Source of the DNA: Tatlockia sp.
GTDB lineage: Bacteria; Cyanobacteriota; Cyanobacteriia; Cyanobacteriales; Chroococcidiopsidaceae
Reading direction: 5' to 3'
NCBI GenBank assembly: GCA_013698215.1
Contig: JACCVJ010000270.1
Location: forward strand, 1 to 7,595
DNA length: 7,595 nucleotides
Each line of letters starts with the position of its first letter. The stretch's first letter is position 1. The notes under the pieces were generated by a model. The model saw nothing but the letters and a program-made list of their open reading frames with translations, ran no database searches and was not told the DNA's origin. Below, piece after piece: positions 1 to 5,811 of this stretch. The position numbers and the translations under genes are program-made.

Positions 1-16
1 TTGAGTAATTACCTTT

Positions 17-748
17 ATGACCTACTGCCTAAGAATTGCCGATTTACCGACCACAGAACGACCGCGAGAACGCCTAATAGCTAACGGTTCTCAGATTTTG
101 GCAACGGCGGAATTAATTGCAATTTTATTAGGTACAGGACAAGGAGCGGGTAAACTTTCGGCTGTAGGGTTGGGGCAACATATCTTACAAGAACTTAGTA
201 AGTGCGATCGCGATCCTTTGGCAGTTTTACGAGAAGTCAGCGTTCAAGAATTGATGCAAATTGAAGGAATTGGGCCCGCGAAGGCAACTACTATTTTAGC
301 GGCGGTGGAGTTAGGAAAACGAGCTTTTCAATCGCGCCCCTTAGATCGTACACCCATTGAAAGCCCCGCAGAGGCAGCCGCAGCCTTAAGTCAACATTTA
401 ATGTGGCAATCTCAAGAACGTTTTGCCGTGCTACTGCTAGATGTAAAAAATCGCTTGCTAGGTACTCAAGTAATTACCATTGGTACAGCTACAGAAACCC
501 TAGCGCCTCCCCGCGAGATTTTTCGGGAGGTGCTTCGTCAAGGTGCAACTAGAGTTGTAGTTGCTCACAATCACCCATCCGGTAGCGTAGAACCAAGTAC
601 CCAAGATATTGAGTTGACGCGCCAGTTATTGTCGGGAGCGCAGATATTAGGGATTCCACTATTGGATCATTTGATTTTGGGTAATGGCAATCATCAAAGT
701 CTGCGAGAAATAACTACATTGTGGGAAGAATGCCCGCAAGGGGATTGA
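17..748 (+). CDS. radC: RadC family protein (JAB/MPN+ domain)
   Basis: 243-residue protein of the RadC (UPF0758) family. The N-terminal part (about 1-105) has the typical opening IADLPTTERPRERL and a helix-hairpin-helix motif, IEGIGPAKATTI at 82-93, expected to contact DNA. The C-terminal part (about 110-230) is a JAB/MPN+ metal-binding domain with a complete JAMM signature: H184, H186, S194 and D197 in HNHPSG...PSTQD, with E134 in QERFAVLLLD as the likely upstream acidic residue. This fits a zinc-dependent fold. Family knowledge: the link of RadC to DNA repair is historical and its true activity is unsettled. An in-frame TGA at 2-4 makes ATG 17 the first possible ATG, and the protein begins as the family does. 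I see no good Shine-Dalgarno sequence. The length is normal and no key residue is missing. The gene stands alone, with a repeat-filled gap after it. Confidence 0.96.
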   Translation: MTYCLRIADLPTTERPRERLIANGSQILATAELIAILLGTGQGAGKLSAVGLGQHILQELSKCDRDPLAVLREVSVQELMQIEGIGPAKATTILAAVELGKRAFQSRPLDRTPIESPAEAAAALSQHLMWQSQERFAVLLLDVKNRLLGTQVITIGTATETLAPPREIFREVLRQGATRVVVAHNHPSGSVEPSTQDIELTRQLLSGAQILGIPLLDHLILGNGNHQSLREITTLWEECPQGD

Positions 749-777
749 TTTAAGGATATTGGTTGATAGCTTCGGTG

Positions 778-814
778 GGAGATCCCCCCTAACCCCCCTT
801 TTTTAAGGGGGGAA
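778..814 (+). repeat. Dispersed GC-rich repeat, copy 1
   Basis: The copy opens with GGAGATCCCCCCTAA and continues into a hairpin core at 793-812: CCCCCCTT, loop TTTT, AAGGGGGG. It is followed by an AT-rich tail ending ATAAAAATATT, and copy 2 begins exactly 50 bases after copy 1. From general knowledge, such CCCCCCTAACCCCCC elements are scattered between genes in many cyanobacterial genomes and have no assigned function. The core here reads in the opposite sense to copies 2 and 3. Confidence 0.85.
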
Positions 815-827
815 AATAAAAATATTC

Positions 828-864
828 GGAGATCCCCCCTAACCCCCCTTAAAAAAGGGGGGGA
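828..864 (+). repeat. Dispersed GC-rich repeat, copy 2
   Basis: Same opening GGAGATCCCCCCTAA as copy 1, in the same orientation. The core is CCCCCCTT, loop AAAA, AAGGGGGG, where copy 1 has TTTT in the loop. An ATAAAAATATT tail follows here as well. It forms a widely spaced inverted pair with the copy at 1005-1043. Confidence 0.85.
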
Positions 865-895
865 AATAAGAAAATAAAAATATTTATTATTCTTT

Positions 896-912
896 AACCT
901 TAAAAAGGGGGA
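896..912 (+). repeat. Remnant of the GC-rich repeat
   Basis: AACCTTAAAAAGGGGGAG matches the middle of the repeat core, but most of the left C-run is missing. It is probably a decayed copy, since it lies between intact copies. The match is short, so confidence is moderate. Confidence 0.5.
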
Positions 913-1004
913 GCGTCTTTATTTGCTATTTAGAGGATGTTTTAAAAGTCTTGTGATTAATATCAATTAGTTGCCCTTTTGTTTAAAAAAGTGGCTAATC
1001 CATA

Positions 1005-1043
1005 TTTCCCCCCTTTTTTAAGGGGAGTTAGGGGGGATTTTCC
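1005..1043 (-). repeat. Dispersed GC-rich repeat, inverted copy
   Basis: Read on the - strand this starts GGAAAATCCCCCCTAA, then CTCCCCTT, AAAAAAGGGGGG. It is the same element as at 778 and 828 in reverse orientation, with one C-to-T change in the second C-run. With the copy at 828 it brackets about 140 bases of AT-rich sequence, an arrangement that resembles a small non-autonomous element with inverted ends, though no target duplication was identified. Confidence 0.82.
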
Positions 1044-1084
1044 TTATTTCCTACTACCCAAAGTTAGGCATAGTTCTATTACTT

Positions 1085-1111
1085 AGGAGTGATTTTACAA
1101 AAAATACTCCT
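1085..1111. other. Bulged hairpin upstream of the pentapeptide gene
   Basis: AGGAGT (1085-1090) pairs with ACTCCT (1106-1111), and ATTTT (1092-1096) pairs with AAAAT (1101-1105). This leaves a single bulged G at 1091 and an ACAA tetraloop. The 11-pair stem is about 100 bases before the start codon. No T run follows on either strand, so it is not a standard terminator. It could be a 5'-leader structure if transcription starts upstream of it. Its function is unknown. Confidence 0.45.
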
Positions 1112-1144
1112 GTTAATTCTGCCAATTGTAAGAGGTGAATAGTA

Positions 1145-1171
1145 ATTAATAGAGTCATTATATTAATAGAG
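1145..1171 (+). promoter_or_regulatory. Direct repeat in the pentapeptide gene's upstream region
   Basis: ATTAATAGAG occurs at 1145-1154 and again at 1162-1171, a 17-bp period, 36 bases before the start codon. TATATT at 1159-1164 and TATATA at 1175-1180 are possible -10 elements, but no convincing -35 box sits at the right distance. It could be a paired binding site or chance in AT-rich DNA. Confidence 0.3.
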
Positions 1172-1196
1172 AGTTATATAAACCTAAATAAATTTT

Positions 1197-1201
1197 GAGG
1201 G
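1197..1201 (+). promoter_or_regulatory. Ribosome binding site of the pentapeptide gene
   Basis: GAGGG lies six bases before ATG 1208. It supports that start, which also gives a proper signal peptide. Confidence 0.7.
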
Positions 1202-1207
1202 CAAAAG

Positions 1208-1633
1208 ATGAAACTGCAAATTTTAGCTACTACTGCAATTATTAGTGCAATTTGTTTAGTAGCTCCAGTCAAAGCAGAAAATCCTGCTCATGTCAGACAG
1301 TTGCTAGAAACTAACCAATGCCAAAAATGCGATTTACAGGGTGCTGATTTGAGTGGATTTCACTTAATTGGAGCAGATTTGAGAGACGCAAACTTGCAGC
1401 AAGCTAACTTAGCAAATACTAATTTAGAAGGCGCAGATTTAACGGGTGCTAACCTCAAACAAGCTACCTTACTCAATACTTTTGCTTCTGATGCTAGTTT
1501 TAATGAAGCTAATCTTACCGGGGTAAATTTTAGCAATGCCAAGCTCTATAATGTAGATATGAATGGGGCGGTAGTAGCCGGGGCAAATTTTAAAGGAGCG
1601 AAATTGTACGGGGCAGATTTATCGAAGTATTAG
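1208..1633 (+). CDS. Secreted pentapeptide-repeat protein
   Basis: 141-residue protein. Residues 1-23 form a signal peptide: KLQ, a hydrophobic stretch and a VKA cleavage end before E24, so the mature protein should be periplasmic or beyond. A short spacer carries the Cys pair C38 and C41 in NQCQKC. From residue 41 to 140 the protein is 20 consecutive pentapeptides of the A(D/N)LxG type, such as ADLSG, ANLQQ, ADLTG, ANFKG. At four pentapeptides per turn this gives about five coils of a right-handed quadrilateral beta-helix. One unit, TFASD at 91-95, lacks the usual central Leu or Phe. Such proteins are abundant in cyanobacteria and most have no known function. The Cys pair just before the helix may form a disulfide, which is inference. 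The gene stands alone, and its stop is 17 bases from the convergent TPR gene's stop. Confidence 0.92.
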   Translation: MKLQILATTAIISAICLVAPVKAENPAHVRQLLETNQCQKCDLQGADLSGFHLIGADLRDANLQQANLANTNLEGADLTGANLKQATLLNTFASDASFNEANLTGVNFSNAKLYNVDMNGAVVAGANFKGAKLYGADLSKY

Positions 1634-1650
1634 ATATAAAGGTAGCGTAT

Positions 1651-2874
1651 TTACTTGGAAATTTGCTTATCTACTAAGGCAATCTGCCCGGTAAAATAAT
1701 CTTCTTGATATTGCAACTGCTTGGCTAAATCTAAACCATTTTGAAACGCCTCTAAAGCTTTGGGATAATCACCTTTTTTAAGATTAATTTGCCCTATTTG
1801 ATCGTAAGTATTCATCATTCCATAAACATTAACGGCTTGCGCGTCGGCTTGTAAAAGAATCCGGCTTGTTTGTAGAGCTTCATCGATTTGACCTTGCGAA
1901 CTATATAAAGCTACTAATTTTCTCAACGCATCCCCCGCTTGAAAAAACTGCTGTAATGCCCAAGCAGAAGTATAGGCTTGCTGGTAAGAAGCAAAAGCTT
2001 GTTCTAGTTGTCCTAATACTTCATAATCAGAAGCAATTTCTAAGTACAATGCGGGAATTTCTGTAAGTAACTTTTCCTGCTGGTAAATTACTAATAATTG
2101 CTGTTTGGTGTCTACAGCTTGCTGACGTTGCTTAGAGCGATCGTAAATATAAGCCAACTGTTGCAAATATCCTAACTCCCCAGGGCGATCGCTCTTTGCT
2201 TTGGCAAGAGTTAGCAATTGGTTGTAACTAGCCACTGCTTGCGGATAATCAAACCAACTTAAATGTAATTCTGCAATCGTTTGTAGGGTTTGTTCGGCGG
2301 CTACAGTATCCTGTTGTTGTTGGATAGCTAAAATTTGGTTATAAACTGCTAAAGCCGATTTTGGTACTCGCACTTGCTCAAAAGCTGAAGCTAAAGCCGT
2401 TAATAGCTGCAAATCATTACTAGACTTTAGTTGCTGGGAAATTGCATCTAACCGTTGGGTAATTACTTGGACTTGATAGGGTTCATTTTCTGTCCAGGCG
2501 ATCGCACCTACGCGCCCTAATGCTTGAGTTTCTGCTAAAAAACCTAACACCCGTCTCAATCTCAATTCTCGATTCCAAGTCTCAAACGCCCCTAATTTAT
2601 CTCCCGCACTTAACCTAGCTTGGGCTTGAATGTTTAATTCATCTAGGGCTACCGATAAGTTTTTTTGCTCCTCTGGAGTTGGAGTTGGGGAAGTTAAAAG
2701 TTCATCGCTAGTTTTTATTTCTAAAGGATTAACAGGAAATTCCGCCGGGGGAGTTTTTGCCGGAACAGAAGTCGCATTTGTACCAATAAATAGCCAAAAA
2801 GTAGCGCTAATAAAGAGTTTTAGCACCAAGCTTTGACCAAAATTTTGTTTGTATAGCCGAGGGCTTGAGTGCAT
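1651..2874 (-). CDS. Exported or membrane-anchored TPR protein
   Basis: 407-residue protein. A basic start is followed by a hydrophobic segment at about 16-31 (LVLKLFISATFWLFIG) and VPA at 37-39. This may be a cleaved signal peptide or a single anchor, with the rest outside the cytoplasm. A Pro/Thr-rich linker spans about 40-70. The rest is helical and Gln/Ala/Leu-rich, with repeated TPR-like hairpins from about 155 to 390. The clearest are 195-225, with Y-P-Q-A-V-A-S-Y, 275-305, and 355-387 (TYDQIGQINLKKGDYPKALE), close to the canonical TPR pattern. TPRs mediate protein-protein contacts, and no catalytic domain is visible, so partner and pathway are unknown. ATG 2874 gives the leader, but no good Shine-Dalgarno sequence precedes it. 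It is divergent from cpcT, with 128 bases between the starts. Confidence 0.85.
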   Translation of the reverse strand: MHSSPRLYKQNFGQSLVLKLFISATFWLFIGTNATSVPAKTPPAEFPVNPLEIKTSDELLTSPTPTPEEQKNLSVALDELNIQAQARLSAGDKLGAFETWNRELRLRRVLGFLAETQALGRVGAIAWTENEPYQVQVITQRLDAISQQLKSSNDLQLLTALASAFEQVRVPKSALAVYNQILAIQQQQDTVAAEQTLQTIAELHLSWFDYPQAVASYNQLLTLAKAKSDRPGELGYLQQLAYIYDRSKQRQQAVDTKQQLLVIYQQEKLLTEIPALYLEIASDYEVLGQLEQAFASYQQAYTSAWALQQFFQAGDALRKLVALYSSQGQIDEALQTSRILLQADAQAVNVYGMMNTYDQIGQINLKKGDYPKALEAFQNGLDLAKQLQYQEDYFTGQIALVDKQISK

Positions 2875-3002
2875 AAGTGTAGTTAAAGGTGCGAATTACT
2901 TAAAGATATTGACGGGCAAAAACAAAAAATTATCCTGAAAAACAACGAACTTCAAGCTTTAAAATACAGAAATTAGACATTTTTAAGTAGATTTTCAATT
3001 CA
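2875..3002. promoter_or_regulatory. Divergent promoter region, TPR gene / cpcT
   Basis: These 128 bases must hold the promoters of both divergent genes unless they start further away. On the + strand TTGACG at 2909-2914 resembles a -35 box, and TAAAAT within CTTTAAAATACAG resembles a -10 box, but the two are too far apart to form one promoter. Neither start has a clear Shine-Dalgarno sequence. No NtcA-type GTA-N8-TAC site was found. Confidence 0.4.
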
Positions 3003-3620
3003 ATGACTCATTCTACAGATATTACAACTTTAGCCCGATGGATGGCTGCCGATTTTAGCAACCAGCAGCAAGCTTTTGACAATCCACCCTTTTTTGCTCA
3101 CATTCGCGTTTGTATGCGTCCCTTGCCCCTAGAATTGCTGTCAGGAGTGAGTTTTTATATCGAGCAGGCTTATGATTATATGCTCAACACTCCCTATCGA
3201 GTCCGGGTGCTGAAATTGATGGTAATGGGCGATCGCATAGCAATTGAAAACTACACTGTTAAAGAAGAACAGCAATTTTACGGTGCCTCGCGGCAAAAAG
3301 AACGTCTCAACACTCTAACAGCGACGCATTTAGAGAAATTACCAGGCTGTAATATGCTTGTAGATTGGACTGGTAGCGCTTTTAAAGGCGTTGTCGAACC
3401 GGGTAAAGGTTGTATTGTGTTCCGCAAAGACAAAAAAACTTATTTAGATAGCGAGTTTGAAATTGACGCAGACAAATTTATCAGTTTAGATCGGGGACGA
3501 GAGCTAGAAACCGACGAACACATTTGGGGTTCGGTGGCGGGAGCATTCCAATTTGTGCGTAAAGCTAGTTTTGCAGATGAAGTAGAGACGTTGCAGTGCA
3601 ACGTCTCTACAAATAGGTGA
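3003..3620 (+). CDS. cpcT: Chromophore lyase, CpcT/CpeT family
   Basis: 205-residue phycobiliprotein lyase of the CpcT/CpeT family, which attaches a linear tetrapyrrole to the second Cys site of phycobiliprotein beta subunits. CpcT acts with phycocyanobilin on the C-terminal Cys (about position 153) of phycocyanin beta, in the cytoplasm. Family hallmarks are the start TDITTLARWMAADFSNQ, then FFAHIRVCMRPLP (31-42), YIEQAYDYMLNTPYRVRVL, YGASR (93-97), DWTGSAFKG and HIWGSVAGAFQF (173-184). Together they indicate a complete ten-strand calycin-type barrel. ATG 3003 matches the usual N-terminus, with no Shine-Dalgarno sequence seen. The odd part is the end. Residues 194-203 are encoded by a palindromic repeat, and the tail VETLQCNVSTNR, including C199, looks unrelated to the family. 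A CpeT-like role cannot be excluded, as no phycobiliprotein genes are in view. Confidence 0.92.
   Translation: MTHSTDITTLARWMAADFSNQQQAFDNPPFFAHIRVCMRPLPLELLSGVSFYIEQAYDYMLNTPYRVRVLKLMVMGDRIAIENYTVKEEQQFYGASRQKERLNTLTATHLEKLPGCNMLVDWTGSAFKGVVEPGKGCIVFRKDKKTYLDSEFEIDADKFISLDRGRELETDEHIWGSVAGAFQFVRKASFADEVETLQCNVSTNR
3582..3610. repeat. Perfect palindromic repeat inside the end of cpcT
   Basis: The arm GTAGAGACGTTGCA (3582-3595), a single central G (3596), and the exact reverse complement TGCAACGTCTCTAC (3597-3610). From memory, GTAGAGACGTTGCA-type palindromes are common dispersed repeats in cyanobacterial genomes. Here it supplies codons 194-202 and part of 203 of cpcT. It ends 8 bases before the end of the cpcT stop codon and 17 bases from the stop of the convergent methyltransferase gene. 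As RNA it would be a strong hairpin and might limit read-through in both directions, but no T run follows. Confidence 0.88.
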
Positions 3621-3626
3621 AATTAT

Positions 3627-4064
3627 TTATTGCAAATTAGCGGGTACAGTTTTTGGTACAACCCAGTAATACAAAGTATGTTGACGAGTTGGCCCTTGGA
3701 CTTGGACAACTCGCTCTGGCTTCCATTCAGCCATATCAAAATCGTGGGAAACAATCCGCGTACCGGGTTTAAGTTGCTTGAATAACTGAGGACGCAGTTT
3801 AACATTAATATCCGGTAGCAAATATGTAACTACTGTAGCTTCGCTCAAATCGGTCTTGAATAGGTCTTGCTGACGAAATTGGACGCGATCGGTTACTTTT
3901 GCCGCACGAGCATTAGCATTAGCCTCGCTAATCCGTTCTGGATTGATATCTATCCCTACTCCCCGCGTACCGTATTTTTGCGCCGCCGTAACGACAATTC
4001 GTCCGTCACCACTACCAAGATCGTAGAGAACATCACTTTTTTGGACGTTAGCTAGTTGTAACAT
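3627..4064 (-). CDS. Class I SAM-dependent methyltransferase domain (3' part of the broken gene)
   Basis: 145 residues from the first ATG of the catalytic frame. Motif I is VLYDLGSGDGRIV (13-25), the Gly-rich loop that binds S-adenosylmethionine. An acidic residue in GVGIDINPERI (36-46) would bind the ribose, and FRQQDLF is the next conserved loop near the adenine. The end HTLYYWVVP is a normal last strand. The motifs are intact, so the frame is not strongly decayed. No Shine-Dalgarno sequence precedes ATG 4064 (GTAGCTCAA lies just before it), so efficient separate translation is doubtful. The substrate cannot be predicted. VVTYLLP seems one Leu shorter than the VVTLYLLP I recall from relatives. 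Confidence 0.75.
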   Translation of the reverse strand: MLQLANVQKSDVLYDLGSGDGRIVVTAAQKYGTRGVGIDINPERISEANANARAAKVTDRVQFRQQDLFKTDLSEATVVTYLLPDINVKLRPQLFKQLKPGTRIVSHDFDMAEWKPERVVQVQGPTRQHTLYYWVVPKTVPANLQ

Positions 4065-4267
4065 TTGAGCTACAACTTCATTGGGTGTGGAACGTAGGGA
4101 ACATCTAGTTCCGGTGCGGGTGCTTCAACTCCAGTAGAGGCAGGGGTTTTAATTGTAGTCGTCGGGCTTTGTTGAGCTTGAGCATCAAAATTTCGTTGTT
4201 GGGTACAACCAGCAAACATTAAGCTACTAGAGGCGATCGCTACTAAAAAGAACTTTTGTAATTGCAT
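3627..4267 (-). pseudogene. Lipoprotein SAM methyltransferase gene, frameshifted
   Basis: One gene broken by a single-base loss. It starts at ATG 4267 after a strong AGGAG. The first 65 codons give a leader with a lipobox ending FAGC (C21), a Gln/Pro/Thr-rich linker, and DVPYVP; the frame then runs into TAG at 4070-4072. The frame one base back continues from about 4088 as TPNEVVAQMLQLANV and on through a class I methyltransferase domain. Joining the two gives DVPYVPTPNEVV, which is how I remember related cyanobacterial proteins reading at this point. The intact product would be about 213 residues. The causes could be a real mutation, a sequencing error or, least likely, programmed shifting, as no slippery heptamer is seen. 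It lies 8 bases after the permease stop, so it is probably the second gene of that operon. A lipidated methyltransferase outside the cytoplasm would be unusual, since SAM is cytosolic. Confidence 0.75.
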
Positions 4268-4272
4268 AATTT

Positions 4273-4277
4273 CTCCT
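4273..4277 (-). promoter_or_regulatory. Ribosome binding site of the lipoprotein methyltransferase gene
   Basis: AGGAG on the - strand lies five bases before ATG 4267 and overlaps the TAG stop of the permease (4276-4278). This decides the start at 4267 rather than an upstream ATG at 4402 inside the permease gene, and it points to translational coupling with the permease. Confidence 0.8.
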
Positions 4278-5637
4278 AGTTTTGGTGATGGGAAGACAAC
4301 AACAATAGCGGAATACCAGCGACGACTACGGCAACGCCAAAAGCAGCCCCAATGCCTGTATAAACCAGGCTGGAATAAAGCAAATAGCCGCAGATAAGAC
4401 AAAACAAAATAGGTGTAACTGGATAAAAAGGGACGCGGAAAGGGCGGAGAATTTGAGGTTCTTTAGCGCGTAAAATAAATAGCGATACTCCGCTTAAAAG
4501 AAAAAAGAACCAAAAAACCGGGGCAGTATAATCTACCATCGTTGTAAAGCCTTGGCGGGTAAAACTCCCCAGCAATACCAAGGCTAGAGTAATTGCGCCT
4601 TGGACGAGTAGGGCATTTTTGGGTGTATTAGAGCGAGATTGCCAGTGTCCCAAAAACGAAAATAGGCGAAAATCTTGCCCCATAGCGTAGTTAGTCCGAG
4701 CGCCAGTAAAAATATTGGCATTAGTTGCGCCCAGAGTTGCGATCGCAATTAGTACGCTAATAAATAACGCTCCAGTTGATCCAAAAGCGCTACGCAGCAC
4801 ATTGGCGGCTACAGCTTCTGATTGCGCTATTGCAGCCAATCCTAAGCCATGTATATAGGCAAAGTTGATTAATAAGTAAATGGCGGTAATAATGCCAATA
4901 CTCCAGATTAGCAATCGCACCATATTTTTTTTGACGTTATGCAACTCTGCAGATATGTAAGCTGCTTCATTCCAGCCACCAAAAGAAAACAGTACAAAAA
5001 CCATTGCTGAACCCCAGTTCGTTTGGGTGGTAGCTGGGGCGGCGGTTACAGGCGGTAAAGAGGGCGCAATAAAAGTCGCCCCTACTATAACTACCAATAG
5101 CAAACCCAAGACTTTAGCTATACTCAGCCAGTTTTGCGCCCATTTTCCTTGTTCGACACCGACAATATTCAAACTTGTCAACAAGATGACTGCAAAAGCA
5201 GCATAAATAGATGATGAGTAGTCACCAAGACGTAATAACTGGGAGGTGTAATCGCCAAAAACAAAAGATACTGTAGCAATAGAGCCAGTTTGAATTACTG
5301 CCATTCGCGCCCAAGCAAATAGGAAAGCTACCCTAAAGCCAAAGGCACGCCTAAAGTAATAATAATTGCCCCCAGCATGAGGATAGGTAGTGGCTAGTTC
5401 ACCGTAGCAAAGAGCGCCGATTAAAGACATGACACCGCCCAAAAACCAGGCTAATAGCACTGCCGAATTGCTACCTAAATTGCTGGCAACTATCGATGGG
5501 GTTTGAAAAATGCCTACACCGATAACTAAACCAACAATTAGCGCCAGGGCATCTCTAAGAGCGATCGCACTTTTAGGGGCGGCTACTTCTATCCCTACAG
5601 CTTGCTCGTTTACACTACGATTTACACGTCTAGTCAT
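4276..5637 (-). CDS. APC-family amino acid permease
   Basis: 453-residue inner-membrane transporter of the amino acid-polyamine-organocation superfamily, most like the L-type (LAT/SteT-like) branch. About 12 membrane segments are visible between residues 28 and 446. Segment 1 holds the substrate-binding GVGIF (40-44), followed by GALCYGELATTYPHAGGNYYYFRRAFG (74-100), the classic E-L-x-x-x-x-P-x-x-G-G-x-Y signature. Segment 6 has FSFGGWNEAAYISAEL (217-232). The loop RPFRVPFYPVTPIL (398-411) before the last segments is also typical of this branch. It is likely to move neutral amino acids by exchange or proton symport, but the exact substrate cannot be read. ATG 5637 has a strong upstream GGAGGT and gives a normal cytoplasmic N-terminus. 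It is the first gene of a probable two-gene operon with the broken methyltransferase. A putative regulatory direct repeat lies about 175 bases upstream. Confidence 0.92.
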   Translation of the reverse strand: MTRRVNRSVNEQAVGIEVAAPKSAIALRDALALIVGLVIGVGIFQTPSIVASNLGSNSAVLLAWFLGGVMSLIGALCYGELATTYPHAGGNYYYFRRAFGFRVAFLFAWARMAVIQTGSIATVSFVFGDYTSQLLRLGDYSSSIYAAFAVILLTSLNIVGVEQGKWAQNWLSIAKVLGLLLVVIVGATFIAPSLPPVTAAPATTQTNWGSAMVFVLFSFGGWNEAAYISAELHNVKKNMVRLLIWSIGIITAIYLLINFAYIHGLGLAAIAQSEAVAANVLRSAFGSTGALFISVLIAIATLGATNANIFTGARTNYAMGQDFRLFSFLGHWQSRSNTPKNALLVQGAITLALVLLGSFTRQGFTTMVDYTAPVFWFFFLLSGVSLFILRAKEPQILRPFRVPFYPVTPILFCLICGYLLYSSLVYTGIGAAFGVAVVVAGIPLLLLSSHHQN

Positions 5638-5640
5638 TCC

Positions 5641-5646
5641 ACCTCC
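5641..5646 (-). promoter_or_regulatory. Ribosome binding site of the permease gene
   Basis: GGAGGT on the - strand, three bases before ATG 5637, in GGGAGGTGGA. It is one of the strongest such sites in the window and fixes the start. Confidence 0.75.
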
Positions 5647-5694
5647 CGTTGTTTAAAACTGGCATTGATGGCGCAATTCTTTTGCATGAAAAGT

Positions 5695-5729
5695 GCGATC
5701 GCGCTGTAAAAAACATGAAACGCGATCGC
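5695..5729. repeat. Inverted repeat built from two HIP1 octamers
   Basis: GCGATCGCG (5695-5703) and CGCGATCGC (5721-5729) are exact reverse complements around a 17-base spacer. Each contains the cyanobacterial HIP1 octamer. The pair sits in the probable leader of the permease gene, about 58-92 bases before its start codon, and could form a 9-bp stem in RNA. Chance pairing of two copies of a self-complementary octamer is a fair alternative. Confidence 0.6.
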
Positions 5730-5781
5730 TGGCTAGTTGTTTGTCCCGCTCAAATTACTAAAGACTTGTTAATTTCCTCAG

Positions 5782-5798
5782 AACTTTGACTTAAAGTT
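5782..5798. promoter_or_regulatory. AACTTT-N5-AAAGTT inverted repeat
   Basis: AACTTT (5782-5787), spacer GACTT, AAAGTT (5793-5798). It is a small operator-like palindrome between the direct-repeat site at 5812 and the permease gene. The embedded CTTTGACTTA resembles CTTTGACTCA at 6840-6849 upstream of the beta-barrel gene. No regulator is known for it. Confidence 0.35.
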
Positions 5799-5811
5799 AG
5801 TTTTGCAAATG

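Larger units (their letters stand above)
749..1207. other. Repeat-rich intergenic region between radC and the pentapeptide gene
   Basis: This 459-base gap holds no convincing coding frame. It carries two direct copies, one remnant and one inverted copy of a C/G-rich repeat, listed separately, plus a hairpin at 1085-1111 and a 17-bp-period direct repeat at 1145-1171 close to the next gene. The rest is AT-rich. No hairpin here is followed by a T run on the + strand, so I cannot point to a standard terminator for radC. Confidence 0.8.

Noticed and set aside
793..860. GC-rich hairpins as radC terminators
   Set aside because: On the + strand the stems are followed by A-rich, not T-rich, sequence, and the same element is found in inverse orientation nearby.
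778..877. CRISPR-like direct repeats 50 bp apart
   Set aside because: There are only two units, they differ in the core, there are no spacers of constant length and no cas genes. They are dispersed intergenic repeats.
4080..4095. Programmed -1 frameshifting as the explanation of the broken methyltransferase
   Set aside because: No X-XXY-YYZ slippery heptamer is present at the junction, and the stop is not preceded by a typical signal. Mutation or sequencing error is simpler.
4070..4402. A 110-residue frame starting at 4402
   Set aside because: Its first 45 codons lie inside the permease gene. The ribosome site and lipoprotein leader place the real start at 4267.
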